From NCBI GenBank assembly GCA_030640865.1, contig DAOWIP010000486.1, positions 1 to 9,882 on the forward strand: a DNA stretch of 9,882 bases. Direction: 5' to 3'. Numbering within the stretch: position 1 is the first letter of the stretch; each line of letters begins with the position of its first letter. The stretch is from Sedimentisphaerales bacterium (lineage in GTDB: Bacteria; Planctomycetota; Phycisphaerae; Sedimentisphaerales; SM23-30). The notes under the pieces were generated by a model, which saw only the letters and a list, made by a program, of their open reading frames with translations, ran no database searches and was not told where the DNA came from. The position numbers and the translations under genes are program-made. Shown in pieces: positions 1 through 6,985 of this stretch.

Positions 1-1776
1 GTATGGCTTCACAGCCAATATGATCCCCAACGAGAGGCTCAACGCTGGGCACAAGGGGCCATTGAACAGGCGGAAAAACAACAGGATGAACAGGACGAGG
101 AAAGCAACCGCATACCGATGTGCTACTTCGTGGATGGGTTCGGACTGGGCTATCACATTGAAGCGTTGTTTGAAAAACTTACGGGCGAAGCGTTTATCGT
201 TGTCAGTGAGCGGAATCTGCCGTTAGTCAGAACCGCCCTTACACGGCTGGATTACTCGGAAATGCTGGAAAGCGGACGGGTGATTATTATTACCGGAACC
301 GAGCGAGAAGAGATATTCAAGAAACTTCAGCCGCGTGCGACGATGATGATGATGGGAGTTGCCTTCACCCGTAGTTCGCAACGGGTGGACACCGAGTTTC
401 ACAGCGAGGTGCACAAGTTCGTCGCGGAATACGCCTCGTTTATGCGTAGCCACCTGATAAGCCTGTTGGCCAACTGCCTAATCACCTGCAAAAACATCAT
501 ATACAACCTGCCGACTTATGTGGGCACCTCATCCATAGGGATACTTAACAACCGGTTCAAGGGCTGTCCCGCGGTAATAGTTTCGGCAGGCCCGTCGCTG
601 AAGCGTAACCTGGCTATGTTGAAAGAAATCCGCGACAAAGTAGTTGTCATCGCGGTGCAAACGACCTTGAAACCGCTGCTGGCGGAAGGGATCGTGCCGG
701 ACTTTGTAACGAGCCTTGACTATCATGAAGTAAGCAAGCGTTTCTTCGAGGGGATCGAGGACCTCAGCGATGTTCACCTCGTGGCAGAACCGAAGGCGAC
801 CTGGCACGTGATCGACTACTGCCGTCCGATCGGTCCGGTGTCGCTGTTGCATAATGAATTCGCTCAGATTGTTCTGCGCGGGATGAATGACGAACACGAA
901 GGGCTGACCGCGGGCGCGACTGTGGCCCATCTGTCATTTTATCTCGCGGAATATATCGGAGCGGACCCAATCATATTCATCGGCCAGGACCTGTCGTTCA
1001 CCGATAACGTTTATTACAGTCCGGGCAACGCCCTGCACGATGTTTGGAAGGGTGAACTAAACCGTTTCTGCACAATCGAGATGAAAGAGTGGGAACGGAT
1101 TGTACGAAACCGGAATATGCTGCGGGAAGTGGAAGATATTCACGAGCAGAAAATATATACCGACGAGCAAATGTTCACCTATCTGCAGCAGTTTGAAAAA
1201 GATTTCGCCAGATGCCCCGCCCATATCATCGACGCGACCGAGGGTGGTGTACGTAAGCAAAACTGCCGGACAATGTCCCTGAAGGAAACCGCCGCTCAAT
1301 ATTGCGCAGAACCGATTGATAAGAACAAATTCGACTATCGTAAGAAAATCAATAAGTTTGAGACCGGCGGTTTTAAGCAGTGCCGCGAAATATTACAAAA
1401 ACGAGTAGATGAGGCGGAGGAGATGAAGGAGATTTGCCTGGAGACCATCGAGCTTGTGCGCGAGATGCTGACCCTGGTGGATAACCAAAAGGAACTGAAT
1501 CGCAAAATGGTTCGGCTGGACGAACTGCGGACGAAGGTAAAACGGCGGAAGGAAATCTATCAATTGGTAATGTTCGTTTCGCAGGCGGCGGAGATGTACA
1601 GGTTTCGTCAGGACCGAACGATTGAACTGGACGATCTGGAAGGCAAGGAACGACAACGCCGGCAACTAAAACGTGACATCGGCTATGTTACCGAGATTAA
1701 AAACGGTTGCGATCGTTTGCTGACTCTGCTGGAAGACGGCATAGAACGATTCGATGAAGAAATTGAAAATGAGTGA
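1..1776 (+). CDS. MAF/DUF115 motility-associated glycosyltransferase, 5'-truncated
   Basis: The reading frame is open from base 1 and ends at TGA 1774-1776, giving 591 visible residues, so the true start lies upstream. An internal ATG at 118 is not the start: the codons before it encode LHSQYDPQREAQR, which matches the N-terminal 'LHS.YDP..EA.R' region typical of MAF proteins. A nucleotide-fold segment with FGLGYH follows. The core 6-hydroxymethylpterin-pyrophosphokinase-MptE-like/DUF115 domain runs from about residue 185 to 360, with the signature SAGPSL (codons 583-600), then DFVTSLD and GQDLSFTD. The last ~150 residues are charged, helical and probably coiled coil. MAF proteins are cytoplasmic and are known or thought to transfer pseudaminic, legionaminic or sialic-type sugars onto flagellin. 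The neuA/B/C-type genes downstream fit that role. The 3' end overlaps the next gene, suggesting co-translation. The family call is secure; the acceptor and donor are inferred. Confidence 0.9.
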   Translation, partial: VWLHSQYDPQREAQRWAQGAIEQAEKQQDEQDEESNRIPMCYFVDGFGLGYHIEALFEKLTGEAFIVVSERNLPLVRTALTRLDYSEMLESGRVIIITGTEREEIFKKLQPRATMMMMGVAFTRSSQRVDTEFHSEVHKFVAEYASFMRSHLISLLANCLITCKNIIYNLPTYVGTSSIGILNNRFKGCPAVIVSAGPSLKRNLAMLKEIRDKVVVIAVQTTLKPLLAEGIVPDFVTSLDYHEVSKRFFEGIEDLSDVHLVAEPKATWHVIDYCRPIGPVSLLHNEFAQIVLRGMNDEHEGLTAGATVAHLSFYLAEYIGADPIIFIGQDLSFTDNVYYSPGNALHDVWKGELNRFCTIEMKEWERIVRNRNMLREVEDIHEQKIYTDEQMFTYLQQFEKDFARCPAHIIDATEGGVRKQNCRTMSLKETAAQYCAEPIDKNKFDYRKKINKFETGGFKQCREILQKRVDEAEEMKEICLETIELVREMLTLVDNQKELNRKMVRLDELRTKVKRRKEIYQLVMFVSQAAEMYRFRQDRTIELDDLEGKERQRRQLKRDIGYVTEIKNGCDRLLTLLEDGIERFDEEIENE

Positions 1777-3409
1777 TACAAACGACAAAAAAAACGCGGC
1801 GATTTTATACGCCGACCTGAAACGGAGTATTTGGGGGATACGGTCGTATCTAACTGACCGTCTGGCAGGCCGAAGTGTGCTTGAACGGACGATCTCGCGG
1901 TTAGAACAGGCAGATCGGCTTGATGAAATTATTGTTTTCTGCCCAGACGAACAGCAGGAGCAGGTTCGGGAGTTGCTCGGGCAAACTACGGCTATTGTAA
2001 AAAGCCTGTCTGAACCGGTACCTGTGAGCAAACGTATGCCGCAACGAAAATGGGCTATGAACAATTGGCGCGGCGGAATCCGTGAAGCGACCCAGTTCGA
2101 CGAGCAGGCGTTCACGGCCGAGATGGTACAATACGCGCGAGAACGGAAAATCTATACCGCCCTGTCGGTCGCCGGCGAGGCGGTAGTAGTCGATCCGGAA
2201 CTGATTGACGCACTGCTGGAACATCATCATGAACACGGAGACGCGATGCGTTTCACCTTTACGCAGGCCGGGCCGGGCCTGTGCGGCGGAGCATATCGGC
2301 TGGATTTACTGCACGAGTTGGTACTTACGGGTGCATATATAGGTGATCTGCTCAGATACGACCCGGCCACACCACACGCGGATTATATTGTGCAGGAATG
2401 TAATTATAAGGTCGATCCGGAACTTTATACCACACAGTTCAGATATATCGCGGATACACGGCGGAGCTTTAGGACAATTGAAAATCTTATAACAAAGACC
2501 GGCGATAGTTTTCAACATTGGGACGCGAAACGGATCATATCGGAATTGGAACAGCAATGTCAGGGACCGGATATCTTACCACGCGAGGTTGAGATCGAAA
2601 TTACGACCGAGCCGAGTCTGCGTATAAAAGGGTATCCGCACCGAGAGGGCTCAAAACACCCAAATCGGCAGAGAATGTCGCTTGCGTGCTTTGAGAAGAT
2701 TATCGAGCAATTGGCGGAATACGATGATATTTGCCTGACTATCGGCGGCTTTGGCGAGCCGCTGTCGCACCCTGAGTTAATGGCCATGATCGACTTGGCC
2801 AAGGCGGCAGGGATATTGGGGATAAATATCGAGACCGACGGACGTCTCTTAAAAGGTGAGTTGGCCAAGTTACTGTCGGGATCGGAAGTGGATATTATCA
2901 GCGTATATCTTGACGCCGACAGCGGTGAGCTTTATCATAAAGTCAAAGGAAAAGATTGTTTCGATGAGGTGGTTGGCCAATTGGAGGCCTTTATCGAGAA
3001 AACCAATGGCACCGGCCCAATGATTCTGCCTCATTTGGTAAAGACTCGTCAGACAATGGCCCAGATGGAGGCGTTTTACGATCGCTGGCTTAAAAAATGC
3101 GACGGCGCGGTAATCGTGGGCTATAATGATTTCGCCGGCCAGATCGAAGATAAGTCTGTAATGGATATGGCTTCTCCTCATCGGTTGGCTTGCCGCAGAC
3201 TGTTAGACAGTATGACTATCCTAACCGACGGCTGCGTTACAATCTGCGGACAGGATTTTATGGGAAGCCGCACGGTAGGCAATGTGAATGAAAAAAGCAT
3301 AAAGGAACTGTGGCGATCGCAGTTACTGGAAGAACTCCGGACAGCGCATCGGCAGCGCAATTTCGAGATGAACGAACTATGCGGCAAATGCAAAGAATGG
3401 CACAGGTGA
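1754..3409 (+). CDS. Nucleotidyltransferase-like / degenerate radical SAM / SPASM fusion protein
   Basis: 551 residues from ATG 1754. A second ATG at 1769 would leave an 8-bp ATGAGTGA-type overlap with the preceding stop and is equally plausible. Neither has a clear ribosome binding site. Residues ~10-210 resemble a sugar-nucleotide cytidylyl/nucleotidyltransferase ('LAGRSVLERTISRL...DEIIVFCPD', 'VVDPELIDALLEHH'), but the usual G-S-K/R nucleotide loop is not recognisable. Residues ~278-470 align by eye with a radical SAM core: EIEITT, then the place of CxxxCxxC, then GGFGEPLSHPE (the 'GGE' region). The three cluster cysteines are replaced by Pro287, Ile291 and Tyr294. The C-terminus keeps a SPASM-like pattern: Cys480, Cys494, Cys498, GQD, GNV, and Cys543-x2-Cys546. 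From memory this resembles the 'spiro-SPASM' family of spirochaetes, which I cannot check. The protein probably does not do radical chemistry itself. Being tied to a MAF gene, it may serve in glycan transfer or as a partner or scaffold. Function unknown. Confidence 0.85.
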   Translation: MKKLKMSDTNDKKNAAILYADLKRSIWGIRSYLTDRLAGRSVLERTISRLEQADRLDEIIVFCPDEQQEQVRELLGQTTAIVKSLSEPVPVSKRMPQRKWAMNNWRGGIREATQFDEQAFTAEMVQYARERKIYTALSVAGEAVVVDPELIDALLEHHHEHGDAMRFTFTQAGPGLCGGAYRLDLLHELVLTGAYIGDLLRYDPATPHADYIVQECNYKVDPELYTTQFRYIADTRRSFRTIENLITKTGDSFQHWDAKRIISELEQQCQGPDILPREVEIEITTEPSLRIKGYPHREGSKHPNRQRMSLACFEKIIEQLAEYDDICLTIGGFGEPLSHPELMAMIDLAKAAGILGINIETDGRLLKGELAKLLSGSEVDIISVYLDADSGELYHKVKGKDCFDEVVGQLEAFIEKTNGTGPMILPHLVKTRQTMAQMEAFYDRWLKKCDGAVIVGYNDFAGQIEDKSVMDMASPHRLACRRLLDSMTILTDGCVTICGQDFMGSRTVGNVNEKSIKELWRSQLLEELRTAHRQRNFEMNELCGKCKEWHR

Positions 3410-3411
3410 AT

Positions 3412-3468
3412 GGGTGGCATGTTTAAGCGTAGCTTATGCAAAGCATAAACAAGCTTAAGCATGGTATT
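3412..3468 (+). repeat. 57-bp intergenic hairpin repeat, copy 1 (upstream of neuA)
   Basis: This stretch matches 4298-4354 at 48 of 57 positions by hand alignment, in the same orientation and without gaps. It is a nested palindrome. The outer arms are 3418-3428 and 3453-3463 (one G-T mismatch in 11). The inner stem TTATGC/GCATAA (3434-3439 with 3443-3448) closes an AAA loop. In addition GGTGGCA (3413-3419) is complementary to TGCCACC (3478-3484), enclosing the whole element. It starts only 2 bp after the preceding stop codon. No T-run follows, so a simple intrinsic terminator is unlikely. It may be a REP/MITE-like dispersed repeat or an mRNA processing or stability element. Confidence 0.75.
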
Positions 3469-3480
3469 CCAACAGGGTGC

Positions 3481-3505
3481 CACCTTTCTGTATTCTAGAG
3501 AGGTG
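3481..3505 (+). promoter_or_regulatory. Hairpin in the neuA leader
   Basis: CACCTTTCT (3481-3489) pairs with AGAGAGGTG (3497-3505) around a 7-nt loop, with one G-U wobble in nine pairs. The 5' arm shares bases 3481-3484 with the TGCCACC arm that can close repeat copy 1, so the two folds exclude each other. This could be a leader structure or chance complementarity. No known riboswitch class is recognisable. Confidence 0.3.
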
Positions 3506-3519
3506 CAGGGTAAATAATT

Positions 3520-3524
3520 AAGGA
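3520..3524 (+). promoter_or_regulatory. Ribosome binding site for neuA
   Basis: AAGGA lies 10 bases before the GTG at 3535 in an otherwise A/T-rich leader. It supports the GTG start, which also places the conserved LGIIPAREGS motif right at the N-terminus as expected for the family. Confidence 0.6.
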
Positions 3525-3534
3525 ATATTATTTA

Positions 3535-4239
3535 GTGAACGTATTAGGGATTATTCCGGCGAGGGAGGGAAGTCGTGGGGTGCCGAGGAAGTGCGTACGC
3601 GAACTTCTGGGCAAGCCCGTGATAACCTATACTATTGATGCGGCGCTGGAGGCCAAACAGATAGATCGGGTAGTTGTAACAACGGACGACCAAAAGGCAA
3701 AAGAGATTGCTGAAACATATAATATAACCGTTGTGGACCGGCCGGCTGAATTAGCGGCCGACACGGCACGGATCGACGACGCGATGAGACACTGCTGTAA
3801 GGAACTGGAACAGAAAAACAATTATAAACCTGACGTCATCGTTTTATTATATGGCAACGTACCGGTACGGGCAGAGGGAATTATCGACAAAACGATTGAG
3901 CATTTAATCAAAACGAATGCGGATTCAGTACAGACTTTTGCGCCGGTCGGCAAGTTTCATCCATATTGGCTGTATCAACTCGACAACGATCGCGCGACGA
4001 AATATATCGACAATCAGGTATTTCAACGGCAGGATTTGCCGCAGCTATATACTATCGACGGGGCGGTGGGGGCGGTCAAATATGAAGCCCTGATGGCGGC
4101 ACAAGGCAGCGACGACCCGCATGCGTTTTGGGGAACCGACCGACGCGGTCTCATCCAGGAGAGTTATGAAACTGTGGACATTGATAACATCAGAGATTTA
4201 TACCTGGCCGAGGCTGTTTTACGCGAACAGCAGTTGTGA
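3535..4239 (+). CDS. neuA: CMP-nonulosonate (sialic/legionaminic-type) cytidylyltransferase
   Basis: 234 residues, the usual length for single-domain CMP-sugar synthetases, starting at GTG 3535 behind an AAGGA site. The N-terminal nucleotide-binding signature reads IIPAREGSRGVPRK, followed by LGKPVITYTIDAAL and VVVTTDD. DRPAELAADTARIDDAM and VLLYGNVPVR match the middle of the fold. The family transfers CMP from CTP to a nonulosonic acid, activating it for glycosyltransferases such as the MAF protein encoded upstream. The residue after PRK, commonly Asn in NeuA/PseF/LegF proteins, is Cys20 here. The gene stands alone between two copies of a hairpin repeat, with 125 bp before and 144 bp after, while its pathway partners lie further downstream. 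Whether the substrate is Neu5Ac, legionaminic or pseudaminic acid cannot be told from this sequence, so the symbol is used in the broad sense. Confidence 0.85.
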   Translation: MNVLGIIPAREGSRGVPRKCVRELLGKPVITYTIDAALEAKQIDRVVVTTDDQKAKEIAETYNITVVDRPAELAADTARIDDAMRHCCKELEQKNNYKPDVIVLLYGNVPVRAEGIIDKTIEHLIKTNADSVQTFAPVGKFHPYWLYQLDNDRATKYIDNQVFQRQDLPQLYTIDGAVGAVKYEALMAAQGSDDPHAFWGTDRRGLIQESYETVDIDNIRDLYLAEAVLREQQL

Positions 4240-4269
4240 AATCCGTAATATATGATTTACTAAATTGTC

Positions 4270-4290
4270 ATTCCGCACTTGTTGCGGAAT
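4270..4290 (+). repeat. Perfect 8-bp inverted repeat, dispersed-repeat type
   Basis: ATTCCGCA (4270-4277) and TGCGGAAT (4283-4290) form a perfect stem around CTTGT. The context 'GTCATTCCGC...GCGGAATCCAG' is a form seen as a dispersed intergenic repeat in many bacterial genomes (recalled, not searched). It lies 30 bp after the neuA stop and 7 bp before repeat copy 2. No T-run follows, so termination is uncertain. Confidence 0.55.
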
Positions 4291-4297
4291 CCAGCAT

Positions 4298-4354
4298 GGG
4301 TGGCATGCTTACGCATAACTTATGCAAAGCATAAGTTGGCTTAAGCATGGTCTT
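4298..4354 (+). repeat. 57-bp intergenic hairpin repeat, copy 2 (downstream of neuA)
   Basis: Second copy of the element at 3412-3468, ungapped, 48/57 identical. The inner stem is perfect here over 9 bp: AACTTATGC (4317-4325) with GCATAAGTT (4329-4337) around AAA. The outer arms CATGCTTA (4304-4311) and TAAGCATG (4342-4349) also pair. Several differences between copies retain or improve pairing, suggesting that the fold matters. The enclosing TGCCACC arm seen after copy 1 is absent here. It sits directly before the radical SAM gene. Confidence 0.75.
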
Positions 4355-4383
4355 CTTTAGTTCCAAGCAAAGGCCATTCGAAT

Positions 4384-5841
4384 ATGGTAAGTGAAACTTA
4401 TGATATTGTTTTGATTTTTCCCCCGATACGGACTTGGGACAATCCGCGGAACTTTCCGACTGGCACGGGCCTGATAGCGGCACGGCTGCGGCAGGCGGGT
4501 TACAAAGTAGCGGTAATTGATGTGAACGGCCTGCGATGGGAAGACGAGCGGGTATTGGAAAAACTTCGTGAATATAACCCATCTGTTATAGGGCTGGGGG
4601 GGCTTATTACCACTTATGGCTGGGTAAAGCGGATGAGCCGGAAGATACGGCAGCAATGGCCGGAGAAAAAAATCATACTGGGCGGCTCGGTTGGCACCAG
4701 CATTATCGAGACCGCACTGCGGAACCTGAGCATTGACCTGATCGCCGTTGGAGAAGCGGATGACACAGTCCTTGAACTGCTGCCGGCCCTTCTGAACGGA
4801 GAACCCATCGACAATGTCGCCGGGCTGGCATATCTGAAAGACGGCGAGGTGGTGCATACACCTGTCAGGCCGATGATTAAAAATACAGATAAACTACCCT
4901 ACCCGGCGTGGGATATGTTTCCTATGGAAGTTTATCTGACAAACCCGGTAGTGGGGGTAGGCAAAGATATAGATATTATCAGTTCCCGCGGTTGTCCGTT
5001 CACCTGCCGGTATTGCTATCGCATATTCGGGCGTAACTTTCGCGGCCGAAGCGCCGAGCACGTGGTAGGCGAAATGACAGCCCTGAAACGGGACTATGAT
5101 GTGGACTTTATCAGCTTCCAGGACGACTGTTTTGTCATCAATAAAAAACGGGTATTCGAGATTTGCGACCTGATTGACGCCGAGGGGCTTAATAAGTCGC
5201 TGCGATGGAGTTGTACGGGCCGTGTAACCGTCTGCGATAAGGAATTGCTCAGGCGGATGCGCGCCAGCGGTTGTGTATCGGTCAGTTACGGAATAGAAAG
5301 CGGCTCGGAAAAGATACTCGAGGCAATGAGCAAAAGAGCGACGATAGCCCAGGCGAAAGAAGCGATTCGAAATACCCGCGAGGTTGGCCTGCGGTGTCCG
5401 GTTTCGTTTATGATAGGCTATCCGGGCGAGACGCGGGAAACCGTAATGGAGACGGTCGAGTTCTGTAAAGATATGAATATCCCTTTGGCGGCATTGATGT
5501 TCACGTGTCCGTATCCGGGAACAGCGTTATATGAGCAGGTTAAAGACACCTCGCGGTTCAAAGAACAGTTTGCCACGGAGGAAGAGTTCGTATTGAAGAT
5601 GGCCGATGCTCTGGAGCTTACGGTAAATCTGACGGACGCCGGCGATGAGGAAATGTTGGCGATGCGGGAAGAGGCGCTGGCACTGGCGAAACGGAACTAT
5701 CAACCGCCCAGCGCGGAAGAAGTCGCTGCCCAGGAAAAAGAACTGTATGGCGAGGAACTGTATCGCAAGGCCCGGGAACAGTTACACAGCCCGGAAATGC
5801 AGGCGCATCGGAGCCGACACGGATTCAATGAAGAAAATTAA
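4384..5841 (+). CDS. Cobalamin-binding-type radical SAM enzyme
   Basis: 485 residues from ATG 4384, with a possible AAAGG ribosome site at 4369-4373. Residues ~7-135 form a B12-binding-like Rossmann domain: IVLIFPP at the start, GTGLIAARLRQAGYKVAVID, VIGLGG, IILGGSVGT, and AVGEADDTVLELL. A linker with LPYPAWD leads to the radical SAM domain. Its SRGCPFTCRYCYR motif carries Cys204, Cys208 and Cys211, which bind the 4Fe-4S cluster, followed by FISFQDDCF, YGIESGSEKIL and FMIGYPGETRET. This is the common architecture of BchE-, methyltransferase- and cyclase-like B12 radical SAM proteins. The B12 domain lacks an evident DxHxxG motif, which is usual in this class. The C-terminal ~60 residues are charged and helical. 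Overlap of 14 bp with neuB points to a shared mRNA. A plausible role is C-methylation or rearrangement of the nonulosonic acid or glycan, but the substrate is unknown. Confidence 0.88.
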   Translation: MVSETYDIVLIFPPIRTWDNPRNFPTGTGLIAARLRQAGYKVAVIDVNGLRWEDERVLEKLREYNPSVIGLGGLITTYGWVKRMSRKIRQQWPEKKIILGGSVGTSIIETALRNLSIDLIAVGEADDTVLELLPALLNGEPIDNVAGLAYLKDGEVVHTPVRPMIKNTDKLPYPAWDMFPMEVYLTNPVVGVGKDIDIISSRGCPFTCRYCYRIFGRNFRGRSAEHVVGEMTALKRDYDVDFISFQDDCFVINKKRVFEICDLIDAEGLNKSLRWSCTGRVTVCDKELLRRMRASGCVSVSYGIESGSEKILEAMSKRATIAQAKEAIRNTREVGLRCPVSFMIGYPGETRETVMETVEFCKDMNIPLAALMFTCPYPGTALYEQVKDTSRFKEQFATEEEFVLKMADALELTVNLTDAGDEEMLAMREEALALAKRNYQPPSAEEVAAQEKELYGEELYRKAREQLHSPEMQAHRSRHGFNEEN

Positions 5842-6961
5842 CGGCAAAAAATGTCCATATATTATCGCTGAGGCGGGAGTCAATCATAATGGTCGATTGG
5901 CAACGGCACTGGAGCTTGTCAAGGCCGCACATGGGGCAGGGGCCGACTGTATAAAGTTTCAGGCGTTCACAGCCGAGGAACTTGTGGTCAAGAACGCCGA
6001 AAAGGCCCAATACCAGAAGCGCAGTGGCCCAAAGGGCGAAAGTCAATACGATATGCTAAAGCGGCTGGAACTGAAGGAGTCCGAATTCGCCGCGATAAAA
6101 AAATATTGTGATGAGCTTGAAATCGATTTTCTTGTAACGCCTTTCTCGCCGCGCTGGGTCCGGATATTTTATGAGATGGGCGTAACCGCCTTCAAGATAG
6201 GATCGGGTAACCTGAATGACAGAGCCTTACTGGAGGCAATCGGACAAACTCACTTACCGGTAATTATTTCAACCGGAATGTCAGACTTAACTGAAATTGA
6301 CGCCGCGTTAGCAACCCTTCGAAAGTCAGGAAGTGTGCACCTGGCCGTATTGCATTGTATAAGTTTATATCCCACTCAACTGAAGCAGGTCGATGTAAAC
6401 GCCATAAAATCACTTGCTGAACACACTCATCTGCCGACAGGTTTTTCGGATCATACGGAAGAACTTACTACCGGCGCAGTGGCAGTGGCGGCCGGTGCGG
6501 TAATTTTGGAAAAACATTTTACCTTGGACAAAAACCTCCAGGGACCAGACCACAAAATGAGCCTCGATCCAGAAGGCTTAAAAAAATATGTTGGGTTATC
6601 AAAAACGACCACTACGAAATCTCTAAAAAACAATATCGCCTCAAATACTCAAAATACATATTTTTCCGATAAAACAATCGATTTGAGAAAACTATATAAA
6701 ATCGCATCAGGAAATGGCAAGATAAAACCACTCAAAGAGGAATTGGAGATGAAAAAGTTGGTTCGACTTAGCCTCGTCTCCACGACCAGTATCCCGCCCA
6801 ATACCGAAATAACTCCGGAGATGATCACGGTCAAACGACCGGGAACAGGAATACCGGCAAACAAAATTCATGAAATAATCGGTAACTTATCCGCAAGAGC
6901 AATACCGCCGGACCATATCCTGGAACCGGAAGACATAAAACCTCAAAGCACAGGATTTTAA
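5828..6961 (+). CDS. neuB: Nonulosonic acid synthase (NeuB/LegI type) with SAF domain
   Basis: 377 residues from ATG 5828. The frame is open further upstream, but the family N-terminus (YIIAEAGVNHNG) begins a few residues after this ATG, so the extension is rejected. The TIM-barrel domain (~1-250) condenses phosphoenolpyruvate with an N-acetylmannosamine-type sugar to give a nine-carbon acid. GADCIKFQAF, KIGSGNL, VIISTGM and LHCISLYPT are visible. The two metal-site histidines expected in NeuB are present as His209 (FSDHT) and His230 (EKHFTLD). A C-terminal SAF/antifreeze-like domain (~308-375) carries ITVKRPGTGI. Between the domains, from about residue 259, there are some 25-30 extra Lys/Thr/Asn-rich residues encoded by A/T-rich DNA, which explains the length above the usual ~345-350. 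The gene overlaps the radical SAM gene by 14 bp and is followed by neuC after 24 bp. It could be LegI rather than NeuB. Confidence 0.9.
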   Translation: MKKINGKKCPYIIAEAGVNHNGRLATALELVKAAHGAGADCIKFQAFTAEELVVKNAEKAQYQKRSGPKGESQYDMLKRLELKESEFAAIKKYCDELEIDFLVTPFSPRWVRIFYEMGVTAFKIGSGNLNDRALLEAIGQTHLPVIISTGMSDLTEIDAALATLRKSGSVHLAVLHCISLYPTQLKQVDVNAIKSLAEHTHLPTGFSDHTEELTTGAVAVAAGAVILEKHFTLDKNLQGPDHKMSLDPEGLKKYVGLSKTTTTKSLKNNIASNTQNTYFSDKTIDLRKLYKIASGNGKIKPLKEELEMKKLVRLSLVSTTSIPPNTEITPEMITVKRPGTGIPANKIHEIIGNLSARAIPPDHILEPEDIKPQSTGF

Positions 6962-6985
6962 TAGTTTTACATTCTGATTTAAAAA

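Noticed and set aside
20..226. 68-codon + strand ORF at the left edge
   Set aside because: It is a different frame within the MAF coding sequence, is Arg/Asn-rich without domain character, and the real frame is open from base 1.
343..354. (ATG)4 repeat as a slippage or phase-variation tract
   Set aside because: A trinucleotide repeat keeps the frame, and four units are too few to suggest regulated slippage.
223..453. Minus-strand ORF with a histidine run
   Set aside because: The His codons are the complement of the repeated ATG codons at 343-354 in the MAF gene. There is no independent support.
3412..3468. Intrinsic terminator after the SPASM fusion gene
   Set aside because: The hairpin is good but no T-run follows, and the same element recurs at 4298, so a dispersed repeat explains it better.
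3412..4354. CRISPR array
   Set aside because: There are only two diverged, palindromic copies 886 bp apart with a complete gene between them, and no spacer pattern.
5645..5827. N-terminal extension of the neuB frame
   Set aside because: It lies wholly inside the radical SAM gene, and its Arg/Lys/Trp-rich translation is a shadow. The synthase homology starts just after ATG 5828.
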